A stretch of DNA of 64,000 nucleotides, from positions 22,763-86,762 of the IMG/VR virus record IMGVR_UViG_3300029827_000001; one strand, given 5' to 3'. Under the pieces are notes generated by a model that was not told where the DNA came from, did no database searches, and saw only the letters and a program-made list of their open reading frames with translations. Positions 31,860 through 40,322 of this stretch are shown here, piece by piece. The stretch is from a virus. The first letter of the stretch is position 1. Each line of letters opens with the position of its first letter. A program made the position numbers and the translations under genes.

Positions 31860-33140
31860 ATGAAAATTACTTTGATATATCTACCTCATCCGTATTTAAA
31901 GCAACCAGATGCTCAGGCTCCTTTGGGTATTATGTATCTGGCATCAGTCATAGAAGAAAATGAATTTGAAGTTGAAATAAAAAATTATTCTTCTTACTTA
32001 ACATATGAAGCGATTGCTGACCTTAATGAATCTGACTTTTATGGAATAACAGTAACCAGTTTAGAACTTCCACAAGCAAATAGATTTGCATACCTTATAA
32101 AGGAAAAGTTTCCAGAAGCAATTATTGGTTTAGGTGGTCCCGGAACTTATACAGAAGAGTTTGTTGACTGGTCAGTTGTGGATACTATTTGCAAGGGAGA
32201 AGGTGAGATTACTTTTCTTAATATGTTAGAAGATGTAAGGAATAAGAAACTAAAGAAAATCTACAACGGTCAAATAGTTGATAATCTTGATACAATTCCA
32301 TTTCCATCAAGAGATTTACTTAAGGATAAGCAAGGAGGAAATATCTTTGCGTATAACAAAACATATAAAGAAGGAGGTAGTACCGTTCTCTTAACATCTC
32401 GTGGATGTCCTTTTAAATGTACTTTCTGCTCAGCTCCCAAGTTTACTTATAGTAAGAAGGTTCGTCATAGAAGTTCCAAGAATGTTAAACAAGAAATAGA
32501 GCATGTCATCCAGAAGTATGGCATAAGGCAATTCAGAATTTCAGATGATATGTTTACTGCTAATAGAGATAGAGTCCTAGATTTATGTGATCACTTGAGT
32601 TCCCTTGATATAGTATGGAGAATTTCGACTAGAGTTAAACCAATTGATTATGAGATGTATAAAATTATGTTTGAATCTGGTTGTCGAGAAGTTTCTTTTG
32701 GAATTGAAAGTTTTGACGACGATGTATTAAAAGTTTTAAGAAAGGGAACTACCTCTAAAGATAATGCTAGAGCATTAGAGATAGCTCATCAAGTTGGAAT
32801 GAAAAGCAGAGTTTTATTTATGATAAGAACTCCAGGTCAAACTAAGGAGACAGTTAAAAAGAATATTGAGTGGCTACAGAAAGTTCCATACGATATTATT
32901 TGTGTAACTAGTTTTGTTCCCTTACCTGGTTCTGAGATATGGGAAAAACCAGATGAGTTTGGAGTAGAAATTTTATCTAGAAATTTAGATGACTATAATT
33001 TTTACTTCTTCGGTTCTTCAGGAGAGAATGAACTAAAAAATGTAATTAAGATTAAAAACAGAAGTTTGGAAGAGTTTAATGAAGAAACGCAGTATTTTAA
33101 GGATTGGATTAAGGCAACTGGTAAATTGAATATTGGGTAA
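31860..33140 (+). CDS. B12-binding radical SAM enzyme
   Basis: A 426-residue enzyme. The N-terminal ~150 residues form a B12-binding-like fold (PLGIMYLASVIEENEFEVEI, then GLGGPGTYTEEF and a KGEGEITFL end). The radical SAM cluster motif CPFKCTFC (CxxxCxxC) follows at about residue 185, then the usual GIESFDDDVLK and PGQT segments. Members include BchE and P-C/C-methylases of natural products. In a glycan operon it may methylate or cyclise a sugar. Clear family call; the reaction is unknown. Confidence 0.85.
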   Translation: MKITLIYLPHPYLKQPDAQAPLGIMYLASVIEENEFEVEIKNYSSYLTYEAIADLNESDFYGITVTSLELPQANRFAYLIKEKFPEAIIGLGGPGTYTEEFVDWSVVDTICKGEGEITFLNMLEDVRNKKLKKIYNGQIVDNLDTIPFPSRDLLKDKQGGNIFAYNKTYKEGGSTVLLTSRGCPFKCTFCSAPKFTYSKKVRHRSSKNVKQEIEHVIQKYGIRQFRISDDMFTANRDRVLDLCDHLSSLDIVWRISTRVKPIDYEMYKIMFESGCREVSFGIESFDDDVLKVLRKGTTSKDNARALEIAHQVGMKSRVLFMIRTPGQTKETVKKNIEWLQKVPYDIICVTSFVPLPGSEIWEKPDEFGVEILSRNLDDYNFYFFGSSGENELKNVIKIKNRSLEEFNEETQYFKDWIKATGKLNIG

Positions 33141-33145
33141 AAAGC

Positions 33146-33841
33146 ATGAGCATACTGAATGAATCTCAAGAGCAACGTGATATAGAACTATCTAAGATAA
33201 CCAAAATCTCTCTGAAAAAGATTAAATCAATTATACCGAAAAGTCCTGACTCAATAAGAATTTATGATGGGCAGTCTTCTATTAAAAGTGAAAATGATAT
33301 TCTATCATTGTATAAAGAGTATAAGTGTTTAGATATTATTGCGTACTTAAAAACTTTAATGGTTACTAGTATTGAATCTAGACATCGTGAACTATACTCT
33401 CTTATTAGAAAAACTAGTAGAAAAGTGTGCCTAGATTTTGGAAGTGGAGTTGGAACTCATGCAATTGCTCTATTTGAGAATTCCAATGAAGTTTCTATAC
33501 TCGATGTCCCAGGGCCTCTTCTTAATTTTACTTTAGATCGAGTTAGGTTAAGAGGATTTAATCCAAAGGTTTACTACCATGATTCTCAACTGCCCGATTC
33601 ATTCTTTGATTTAGTTATTTGTACCGATGTATTAGAACACGTATATGATCCAGTACGAGAGTTAGCAAGAATAACCAATTGCTTAAAGAGATCTGGTATA
33701 TTACATCTACAAGTCAGTTCAAAGATTAAACCTTCTTCTGGTCATTTTGAATCTTCAATTAGAAAGTGGAAAATTGAGGGACCTAAGTTTCTTGGTGGTA
33801 ACTATAAGAAAATTGGTGAAACTATATATAGGAAATTATGA
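33146..33841 (+). CDS. SAM-dependent methyltransferase
   Basis: A 231-residue protein. After ~85 residues of N-terminal extension come class I motifs: VCLDFGSGVGTHAIAL (motif I), VSILDVPGPLL (motif II), and FDLVICTDVLEHVYDPVREL (post-motif typical of methyltransferase 11/12). It likely methylates a small molecule or sugar. It starts five bases after the radical SAM stop and overlaps the acyltransferase gene by ATGA. Confidence 0.8.
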   Translation: MSILNESQEQRDIELSKITKISLKKIKSIIPKSPDSIRIYDGQSSIKSENDILSLYKEYKCLDIIAYLKTLMVTSIESRHRELYSLIRKTSRKVCLDFGSGVGTHAIALFENSNEVSILDVPGPLLNFTLDRVRLRGFNPKVYYHDSQLPDSFFDLVICTDVLEHVYDPVRELARITNCLKRSGILHLQVSSKIKPSSGHFESSIRKWKIEGPKFLGGNYKKIGETIYRKL

Positions 33842-34323
33842 TGATTACTGCTAAACTTACTCAGGGGAAAAATTGCTCCATATCTAAAAACGCGCTTATA
33901 GGATTTAAGGAACACGGTGGAGAAATTATTCTTGGTAACAATGTTGTAATCCGGCATGGAGTGATTCTAAGAACTTGTACTGGTGTAATAAAGATTGGCA
34001 ATAATACTATTATTAACTATCATTGTATTATGCATGGACTTGGTGGAATCACAATTGGTAATGATGTTGTGTTTAGTCCATATGTTCAAATATATGCTCA
34101 AAACCATGGAATCTTACCAGATAAGTTAATACGAGAACAAAAGAATACTGGTCAGGGAGTCATAATAGGAAATGATGTTTGGATAGGTGCAGGAGCAATT
34201 ATTACAGATGGAGTAATGGTTCAAACTGGATCTATAATAGGTGCAGGTTCAATTGTAACAAAAAATATTGGAAGTTATCAGATATGGGCAGGAAATCCTG
34301 CTAGAAAAATTGGAGATAGATAA
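33838..34323 (+). CDS. hexapeptide-repeat acyltransferase
   Basis: A 161-residue left-handed beta-helix protein. Repeats such as ILGNNVVIRHGVIL, IKIGNNTIINYHCI, ITIGNDVVFSPYVQI and VIIGNDVWIGAGAIITDGV are clear, with YAQNHG (a catalytic-type His region) between. The C-terminus AGNPARKIG is typical of sugar O-acetyltransferases of the WbbJ/LacA type. It would acetylate a sugar using acetyl-CoA. Good length for the family. Confidence 0.88.
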   Translation: MMITAKLTQGKNCSISKNALIGFKEHGGEIILGNNVVIRHGVILRTCTGVIKIGNNTIINYHCIMHGLGGITIGNDVVFSPYVQIYAQNHGILPDKLIREQKNTGQGVIIGNDVWIGAGAIITDGVMVQTGSIIGAGSIVTKNIGSYQIWAGNPARKIGDR

Positions 34324-34911
34324 TTGAAGAAGTTAAAGAATATACCAGTTTTGGTAAAGTGGATTCATTGGAGAATGTCGAATTTAGTGAGTGAGTATGA
34401 ACCTACTAGCATTATTGATATGGGTGGGGTTGGAAGAATAAAGAGTTTTGTAAACTGTAAAGTTGTAGATGCAAATCTTAAAGCGGGAATTGATGCAACT
34501 AAATTACCATTTAAAGATAACTCATTCGATATATCCTTATCAATTAATACTTTAGAGCATATTAAGAATAAAAAGAAATTTCTCTTAGAAGCAATTCGAG
34601 TAGCAAAAGTTGCTTCGATACATTGGTTTCCTTATGGAGCAGGTGCTAAACTAACTGAGAAGTTAAAAAAAGAGCTTGGCCACAAGCACCCCTGTAGTAT
34701 CCCAGAATATCAGGATATTCTCCCATTTTTAACTGACTCAAAGACTAGTTGTAAATTTAAAGAATCTATAAGTTGTAAAGATCATTTACTGCTGTTAGCA
34801 TCTATAAATGAAAAAATGAATAACAGTAAAACATTTGAGTTTATTGAGAAATACGGAAACGTACCTTATAGTTTTATCTTGTCAGCAGAATATCGAAGAG
34901 GTGAAGAATGA
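34324..34911 (+). CDS. methyltransferase type 11-like protein, TTG start
   Basis: A 195-residue protein, starting at TTG 34324 immediately after the preceding TAA, with GGAG eight bases upstream. Motif I is degenerate (SIIDMGGVGRIKSFV) but LPFKDNSFDISLSINTLEHI is the standard post-motif. It may be an active small-molecule methyltransferase or a divergent one. It overlaps the next gene by four bases. Confidence 0.7.
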   Translation: MKKLKNIPVLVKWIHWRMSNLVSEYEPTSIIDMGGVGRIKSFVNCKVVDANLKAGIDATKLPFKDNSFDISLSINTLEHIKNKKKFLLEAIRVAKVASIHWFPYGAGAKLTEKLKKELGHKHPCSIPEYQDILPFLTDSKTSCKFKESISCKDHLLLLASINEKMNNSKTFEFIEKYGNVPYSFILSAEYRRGEE

Positions 34912-35801
34912 AGATTCTCTATTTTTCGGACGGATATGCTTGGCATGTTATGGGAACCAAACGCTCGATTTATGAAGAAGTTCAGAAACGGGGTCATGAA
35001 GTTATCTATCTTGATAAGGGTTTAGTTTGGAATATACCACAACTTATATTTGATCATAATCCGGATCAGATTTGGTTAGTTCATACTGGATTATCTTTCT
35101 CGGGACAAGATAGAAAGAAAATAAAAGTACCAATTGTTGGGTTCGGTTTTAGTGATCCAGTGTATAGAATTATAGACTATAGTATCTTTGATATTTATGT
35201 AACTAACCATTTTGAGACATATAAGAAGGTTTCAAAAAAGATGAAATGTATTTATAACCCAACTGCGTGTGATCTTAAATTTCACCAGAAACTTAGCATT
35301 CCAAAAACGACAGATCTCTTAATGATTGGAACTGGAACTCATGCTAGGTTTAAGAGTAAGAAAATGAGAATAACATATGTTAATAAACTTAGAAAAGATA
35401 CAAGTTGGATTGTCACAGCGTATGGAAAAAATTGGCCTAAGCATATTAGAAATCATGGTCATATTGAAGGTCAAGAATTTCTAGTTGCTATAAATAGCGC
35501 AAGATTAGGTTTAGATATCCAAGATGAAGTATCTCCTTTAGCTCATAGGATGTTTGAATTTGGAGCGTGTGGAGTTCCAGTTATAACCAAACACAGACCA
35601 GAAGTCTTAATACATCTTGAAGATGGTAAAGAAATTCTAACCTATCATAACTATAATGACCTTTTGGAGAAAGTAAATCATTATCTTAATAACCAATCTG
35701 AGTTAGAACAAATAAGTACAAATGTATTGGAAAGGTGTGTGAGAGACCATAATATAAGTAATAGGGTTAATCACATATTGGCAGAACTTCAACGAGGGTA
35801 A
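34908..35801 (+). CDS. CgeB-like glycosyltransferase
   Basis: A 297-residue GT-B protein. MKILYFSDGYAWHVMGTKRS opens the first domain, and LAHRMFEFGACGVPVITKHRPEV near the C-terminus is the donor loop seen in CgeB/Glyco_trans_1_2 proteins (E in RxFE, GAcG). It probably transfers a sugar onto a glycan or a protein. Fourth or fifth glycosyltransferase of the operon. Confidence 0.78.
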   Translation: MKILYFSDGYAWHVMGTKRSIYEEVQKRGHEVIYLDKGLVWNIPQLIFDHNPDQIWLVHTGLSFSGQDRKKIKVPIVGFGFSDPVYRIIDYSIFDIYVTNHFETYKKVSKKMKCIYNPTACDLKFHQKLSIPKTTDLLMIGTGTHARFKSKKMRITYVNKLRKDTSWIVTAYGKNWPKHIRNHGHIEGQEFLVAINSARLGLDIQDEVSPLAHRMFEFGACGVPVITKHRPEVLIHLEDGKEILTYHNYNDLLEKVNHYLNNQSELEQISTNVLERCVRDHNISNRVNHILAELQRG

Positions 35802-35804
35802 TAA

Positions 35805-36836
35805 ATGACTAAGGACTTTTGGTTATTTAGAACAAACCTGAGGCCATTAGAGTATTACCATCAGTATAAGAGCTTAGAAAACTTTGAAAAGAATTGTCAT
35901 GACTTTTATCTACTAATGGGAATATGGTTTCTTAGAAACCACATATACGATAACTTTATTGTCTGGCGACTAAACCCGAAAAGACAGAAATTAGCAGATA
36001 TTACTTTTAATATAGATGGTAAGAAATTTATCCAGAGATGGGTAGATAACTTTAATGAAGTATTCGATTACATCCCACCAAAAATTTCCTTCTTTCGAGG
36101 AGGATTCCCTGAGTACTGTAAACTTACAAAAATCAATCCTGACCATTTTGGGAAGAAACTATACCTCGGTGCTGGCAAAAGAGTCTATCCTCAGCATGGT
36201 GGTAACTATGATTTAATACTTTTAGAAAGTGAAAAAGATAATCAAAACGAATATAAAACTGCACCTTTCTATAAAACTGCTAATAATGAGATATTTAAAC
36301 CACTTGGAATGCCAAAAAAATATAACCTATGCTGGATTTGTAATTTTGCTCAAATAAGGCACAAAGGTCAAGAATTTTTTATAAGTGAGATTTCTAAATC
36401 TATTCACTTAAAAGGATTATCTATTGTTCACTTGGGGAATAAACCAGAAGATGGGCAAAGAATGTGTAAGAAATATGGAGTTAATAATATTGACTTTGTT
36501 GGGTGGGTTGAAAGACCAATTCTAAATGAGTATCTAAATTCTAGTTTTTTTGGGGTAGTAACATCAAATGAGCAAGATGGTTGTCCTAGAGTTATAACAG
36601 AAATAATGATGTCTGGAGTACCTCTACTATTAAGAAAAAGAACTAGACTCCTTGACTTCTATAAAAGGTCTGGAGTAATAATATTTGATGATAAAAGTTT
36701 AGAAATGAAGATACAGCACGCGATGCATAAGTATCAAGATTATAATAATCAAGCGAAAAAAAATGTTGAAGAAAAACTAATCATGGATAAAGTCTGTAAT
36801 ATGAACTTAAATCTATGGAACAACTCAAAAAAATGA
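35805..36836 (+). CDS. GT-B glycosyltransferase
   Basis: A 343-residue protein ending the glycan operon. The C-terminal half has CWICNFAQIRHKGQEFFI, FVGWVERPILNEYLNSSFF and the donor motif NEQDGCPRVITEIMMSGVPLLL (E-x7-E-like). The N-terminal domain is Tyr/Phe-rich and diverged. The stop codon is inside the start of a hairpin terminator, marking the end of the transcript. Confidence 0.75.
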   Translation: MTKDFWLFRTNLRPLEYYHQYKSLENFEKNCHDFYLLMGIWFLRNHIYDNFIVWRLNPKRQKLADITFNIDGKKFIQRWVDNFNEVFDYIPPKISFFRGGFPEYCKLTKINPDHFGKKLYLGAGKRVYPQHGGNYDLILLESEKDNQNEYKTAPFYKTANNEIFKPLGMPKKYNLCWICNFAQIRHKGQEFFISEISKSIHLKGLSIVHLGNKPEDGQRMCKKYGVNNIDFVGWVERPILNEYLNSSFFGVVTSNEQDGCPRVITEIMMSGVPLLLRKRTRLLDFYKRSGVIIFDDKSLEMKIQHAMHKYQDYNNQAKKNVEEKLIMDKVCNMNLNLWNNSKK

Positions 36837-36854
36837 GGGGACCCGACTCCCCTC
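36826..36854 (-). terminator. convergent terminator at the end of the 36.9-38.1 kb island
   Basis: GAGGGGA (36835-36841) pairs with TCCCCTC (36848-36854). On the minus strand it is followed by ATTTTTTTG. It ends the minus-strand island and overlaps the stop codon of the glycan operon's last gene. Confidence 0.78.
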
Positions 36855-36880
36855 TAATCACGAGTTCACTTCTGATCTCT

Positions 36881-37912
36881 TTAGAAAACCCAGTGATAAA
36901 CCTTTTTGGCTTTTTCGCTTACCCAGTTATAGGCACCCGAGAAATAGTTACTTTTCTTTTCCTCTTTGGCCTTGACAGTTCCTTCTGCTTCAGCAGCTCT
37001 CTGGATGGCGTCGATGGGCTCATTGTCAATCTTGACCTTGAAACTGTCTCCCTTTATCACTCCATTTAAGTTCTCAGAGTGAATGACAATCTTTTGCTCA
37101 TCGGTCTTCCAGAGGATTGAGGCAAAGCGAACAGATTCCTGGCGGATTGTCAAGTCCCCCTGAACCCAATTTTTGATTGGATCAGGCCATGTTCGCCTAT
37201 CTGGGTTTGACATAAACGCAAAGCATTTCTTGAGACCCATTGATCTCATTTTGTCAATGATAATCTCAAGATCTGTTTCATCCTGACCTTGGAAGTCGGT
37301 CCAGAAGACTCTGCCACCTAATGAGTTATAGGCTCTCCCAACTAGTAAAGAATCGTAACCCCAACTCTTCACCTTATGGGACATATCCTCAATTGCCTTT
37401 GATCTCACTTGATCTTTGTAGACGGTTGTAGGAAATATCATAGTGAAACCATCTGAATCAGTGATAGTTTCAACGCCGATCAACTCGGGGTTTTTGACGT
37501 CTTTGATTCTTTTTGATAAAACGTCAACCAACTGCTTTTCAAGGTGTTGCTGCTCTGCTGCGTAGTTGATTGCTTTCTTGATTGCTTCAGGTCCAGTCTC
37601 ATGGAAAATGTATACTCCTGCTATGGTGAAGATCAAAGCAAGAGAAACTATTGAGTACATAAGGACCCTAATTACATAAGCAAACCCACCTTGAGCTTGT
37701 TCCCTCGGTTTTCTGAACAACCGAAAGCTTTTCGGTTTGTCGACCAACTCTGAAAGTTCCCGACTGACTCTTGATAGATTTTCCTTGATCACTAGTAGTC
37801 TCTCCTTGTCCTCGGTGGTTGCGATTCCCTTATTGACTCTCTCTTCTAATTCTGCGCTTTGACGGAGTAAGGAGACTCGCTCCTCACGAAGTAATTTTTC
37901 TTTCTCCTTCAT
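36881..37912 (-). CDS. membrane-anchored coiled-coil protein
   Basis: A 343-residue protein. The N-terminal ~60 residues are a charged coiled coil (MKEKEKLLREERVSLLRQSA). One membrane span lies at residues about 80-105 (VLMYSIVSLALIFTIAGVYIF). A ~190-residue extracytoplasmic domain with alternating strands and helices follows (IGVETITDSDGFTMIF...). ATG 37912 after AAGGAGG. Base composition is visibly less AT-rich than neighbouring plus-strand genes, compatible with separate acquisition. Function unknown. Confidence 0.65.
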   Translation of the reverse strand: MKEKEKLLREERVSLLRQSAELEERVNKGIATTEDKERLLVIKENLSRVSRELSELVDKPKSFRLFRKPREQAQGGFAYVIRVLMYSIVSLALIFTIAGVYIFHETGPEAIKKAINYAAEQQHLEKQLVDVLSKRIKDVKNPELIGVETITDSDGFTMIFPTTVYKDQVRSKAIEDMSHKVKSWGYDSLLVGRAYNSLGGRVFWTDFQGQDETDLEIIIDKMRSMGLKKCFAFMSNPDRRTWPDPIKNWVQGDLTIRQESVRFASILWKTDEQKIVIHSENLNGVIKGDSFKVKIDNEPIDAIQRAAEAEGTVKAKEEKKSNYFSGAYNWVSEKAKKVYHWVF

Positions 37913-37936
37913 AGTAATATCCTCCTTCTACTTTGG

Positions 37937-38125
37937 TTAGACTATTTCTTCCCCTCCTGTTTCTGGAATTGCAAAACCCTTAATCACTCTCCATCCATAG
38001 GATGGAAAAGCAATTGCTCCAATGATTGTTCCGACAATTGATCCTACACAACCTCCTAGAAATGCTAGAGATAAGAGAATCAGTACACACGCCACCACCG
38101 CCAGAACATCGAGAACTAGTTTCAC
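37937..38125 (-). CDS. 62-residue membrane protein, GTG start
   Basis: GTG 38125 follows GGAGG by seven bases. The product is almost entirely hydrophobic in residues 1-42 (VLAVVACVLILLSLAFLGGC, then VGSIVGTIIGAIAF), giving one or two spans with Gly-rich packing, and ends in an acidic tail. The LGGC could mimic a lipobox, but the following residues are hydrophobic, so I do not call it a lipoprotein. Confidence 0.62.
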   Translation of the reverse strand: MKLVLDVLAVVACVLILLSLAFLGGCVGSIVGTIIGAIAFPSYGWRVIKGFAIPETGGEEIV

Positions 38126-38179
38126 CTTCTATCCTCCTTCCAAATATTAGTTTTAGATACAATAACTTTATTCCAGTAA

Positions 38180-38192
38180 TTAATATATATAG
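38180..38192 (-). promoter_or_regulatory. CTATATATATTAA motif of the 36.9-38.1 kb island
   Basis: A perfect copy, 55 bases upstream of the GTG at 38125 on the minus strand. Confidence 0.5.
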
Positions 38193-38220
38193 CTTTGGGA
38201 CAGTAACCAAAGAACTATAT

Positions 38221-38260
38221 GAGACATAAATTTTGGATATGAGAACATATTATAAAAATG
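38221..38260 (+). promoter_or_regulatory. GAACA-type motif before the QueC-like gene
   Basis: It reads GACATAAATTTTGG, ATATGAGAACATATTATAAA, then GAAAGGAG. It is a degenerate version of the GAACAAA motif, with ACATA in place of ACAAA. Confidence 0.4.
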
Positions 38261-38274
38261 AAAGGAGTAGTTTT

Positions 38275-38874
38275 ATGGTAAATTTAGGTCCATTAAAAGA
38301 AGATGTGCGAGATCTATTAATTCTTTATAGCGGCGGAGCAGATAGTCGGTTGATGCTGGAAATCGCTTTTAGAACAAATAGAAAGCCTTATTGTCTACTA
38401 ATTGATTATGGACAATTACATAAAGAAGAACTAGATTTTGCTGTTAATCAACTTGACAAACTTAAAGTTCCTTGGCAATTAGTCTCAGTATCAGGTTTAC
38501 TATATGATAGTGCTTTAACTGGAAGTGGTGAGCAGGGCACGTTTGGAAGTAAAGATGAAATTAGTATTTTTCATGTTCCAGGTAGAAATACAATGTTTGC
38601 AGGCATTGCACTAGGAGTTGCTGAGAACAAAAGGATCAGTGAGATTTGGCATGGGGCTGATTTTTCAGATCGTTTAAATCTATTTCCAGATTGTTATCAA
38701 GAGTATGCAGTTAAGTTGAATGAATTATTTGCAATTGCTGGCCCAAGTCCAATTAAATATTTAGTTCCTTTAGCTGGTATGACAAAAGAGATGATACTTG
38801 ATTTACTAAAAGCATATGGGGTTAATTTAGCTACTATTTTTTCAGGATATGGAGAGATTCAAGCAGAGTTATAA
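38275..38874 (+). CDS. QueC-like 7-cyano-7-deazaguanine synthase lacking the zinc site
   Basis: A 199-residue protein from ATG 38275, after GGAG. It has the PP-loop SGGADS (19-24), IDYGQLHKEEL, VPGRNTMF (101-108), GADFSDRLNLFPDCYQEY (128-145) and PLAGMTKEMI, all in QueC order. QueC turns 7-carboxy-7-deazaguanine into preQ0 with ATP and ammonia. Normal QueC ends in a zinc-binding set of four cysteines (S-C-Y...C-x2-C-x2-C); here the protein stops at TIFSGYGEIQAEL with none of them. It may be inactive, altered, or need another partner. QueE and a DpdA-like protein are encoded 12-16 kb away. Confidence 0.78.
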   Translation: MVNLGPLKEDVRDLLILYSGGADSRLMLEIAFRTNRKPYCLLIDYGQLHKEELDFAVNQLDKLKVPWQLVSVSGLLYDSALTGSGEQGTFGSKDEISIFHVPGRNTMFAGIALGVAENKRISEIWHGADFSDRLNLFPDCYQEYAVKLNELFAIAGPSPIKYLVPLAGMTKEMILDLLKAYGVNLATIFSGYGEIQAEL

Positions 38875-38896
38875 GACAAAAAAATAACTGAGAAAC

Positions 38897-38925
38897 AAAA
38901 AGGCATTGGTGAAATATGCCTTTTT
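38897..38925. terminator. bidirectional terminator between QueC-like gene and the 39-40 kb island
   Basis: AAAAAGGCAT (38897-38906) pairs with ATGCCTTTTT (38916-38925). Both sides have A/T runs, so it can terminate both convergent transcripts. Confidence 0.82.
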
Positions 38926-38952
38926 GACTATCCGTTGAATCTAGTGGATAGC

Positions 38953-39129
38953 TTATTCACTACCGAACTTTGATTCCATCATAGCTGAGACAAACAGGTT
39001 TAAGCTCTCAGCGATTGCGATCAGAGCAAACTTTATCTTCTCATTGTCCCTATAGTCAGGACCATCAGACTTTGCTCTGTCGATGTACTTTCTTATTTCT
39101 TTTAGTGTGAGCTCTTCTTTAGTGCTCAT
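38953..39129 (-). CDS. 58-residue helical protein
   Basis: Read directly: ATG 39129 with AGGAGG upstream, TAA at 38953. The product (MSTKEELTLKEIRKYIDRAK...) is a compact helical protein without cysteines or membrane spans. It is the last gene before the bidirectional terminator. Function unknown. Confidence 0.65.
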   Translation of the reverse strand: MSTKEELTLKEIRKYIDRAKSDGPDYRDNEKIKFALIAIAESLNLFVSAMMESKFGSE

Positions 39130-39142
39130 TGTTTCCTCCTGG

Positions 39143-39700
39143 TTAGAAGGTTCTCCAACGATTGTTTTTCCACATGAGTTGACGGTCGGCCATGATGGTC
39201 GTATTCTTTTTCTTAGCTACATTTGCAGCCATCAGACCGATTGTATCATGAGTAGTGTTAGTAAAAGTGTGACCCAACTCATGAGCAGTAACTATGCCTG
39301 AACCCTGCATAGTCGACCTAATGAGAATATACCGACCAGCATTCTTTGCCATAAAGGGTTTCCCTGGAAGATTCAGGTAACCAATAGCAACGTCATAATC
39401 AATCTTCTTCTCAAGTTGCTTCGCTCTCTTTGTGAGTTGCATCATTATATGGGCACCTGTTTTCTTGTTCCAGTGATACTCTTTAACTGCTACAATCTCA
39501 AGCTCCATATAGACCTGACCCTTTATGATATTGGTGGCATTTGAAACTGCCTGGTAGATCCGGTCTTGCCTGAACACACCATCTGTCAAAACCAGGACTT
39601 TTAAAGTCCGAACTTCGAAACTCTCAGCAAGTACTGGACTTGCCAAACTGAGAACTAACACTATGATCAATAGTGATCTTAACATCATTCTTCGTTTCAT
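39143..39700 (-). CDS. exported zinc metalloprotease-like protein
   Basis: A 185-residue protein. The N-terminus (MMLRSLLIIVLVLSLASPVLA) is a signal peptide, likely cleaved after VLA near residue 25. HELGH at 140-144 followed by His151 forms a zinc-binding site like zincins, but the third ligand spacing (HExxHx6H) is one longer than the metzincin HExxHxxGxxH. It would act outside the cytoplasm, perhaps on an envelope protein. No propeptide is evident. Protease activity is inferred from the HExxH motif. ATG 39700 follows AGGAGG. Confidence 0.72.
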   Translation of the reverse strand: MKRRMMLRSLLIIVLVLSLASPVLAESFEVRTLKVLVLTDGVFRQDRIYQAVSNATNIIKGQVYMELEIVAVKEYHWNKKTGAHIMMQLTKRAKQLEKKIDYDVAIGYLNLPGKPFMAKNAGRYILIRSTMQGSGIVTAHELGHTFTNTTHDTIGLMAANVAKKKNTTIMADRQLMWKNNRWRTF

Positions 39701-39727
39701 GGTATTATCCTCCTTGAAACTATTAGT

Positions 39728-39988
39728 TTATTTCTCTTTTAGTAACTTCCTTACAAATGGGTAAACTTCATTTATCGTAGTATGGACTCCTGCAACTAGC
39801 GCTGCGACTGCTAGTCCTATTCCAAGTATCACGAATGTCCATGCCAGAAAGTGAGACGAGTGGACGAATGTCCATGAAGTTCTTGAAGCGGTAAACGATA
39901 AACCCCCAATACATAGAGCAACTACTAACTGACCAATTATTCTCTTTACTTGGTCAATATTTCTTTTTTCAAACTCACTAAGTTTCAT
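39728..39988 (-). CDS. small two-span membrane protein
   Basis: An 86-residue protein with two hydrophobic segments: residues about 20-35 (LVVALCIGGLSFTAS) and 48-66 (LAWTFVILGIGLAVAALVAG). Both ends are charged. This layout fits a small holin, antiholin or superinfection protein, but nothing decides among them. ATG 39988 follows GAGGTAG. Confidence 0.6.
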   Translation of the reverse strand: MKLSEFEKRNIDQVKRIIGQLVVALCIGGLSFTASRTSWTFVHSSHFLAWTFVILGIGLAVAALVAGVHTTINEVYPFVRKLLKEK

Positions 39989-40012
39989 TTTAACTACCTC
40001 CTTGTTTGAAAC

Positions 40013-40264
40013 TTACTCTGAAAGACTGGGATGTATTAGTAACTCCCGGCTCTTTTGAGTTATTATATCTCTGTACTTCTTAGAGACTAAGTTTTTGAGA
40101 TCTTCTGATGACTCAACTTTCTTAACCAATGCCGTTGAGAGATTTACCATACCTCTCTCTTTAAATCTAGATATTGCTTTTTCAATCTGACTTTGAGGAA
40201 GACCCTTTTCCTCAAGGTCTTGTCTCACTAACTCTTCAATGAGACACTGTAGGATCTTTTTCAT
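40013..40264 (-). CDS. small charged hypothetical protein
   Basis: An 83-residue helical protein from ATG 40264, after AAGGAGG. Repeated Glu/Lys-rich helices (LIEELVRQDLEEKGLPQSQI) and no membrane segment. It is the first gene of the island after its TATATATA motif. Function unknown. Confidence 0.65.
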   Translation of the reverse strand: MKKILQCLIEELVRQDLEEKGLPQSQIEKAISRFKERGMVNLSTALVKKVESSEDLKNLVSKKYRDIITQKSRELLIHPSLSE

Positions 40265-40322
40265 GATATTACCTCCTTGTAAAGTAGATACCAAGAAACC
40301 AAACATTCCGCCCTATCATTAA

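Noticed and set aside
37937-38125. LGGC as a lipoprotein signal in the 62-residue protein
   Set aside because: The residues after the Cys are hydrophobic and the segment reads as a continuous membrane span.
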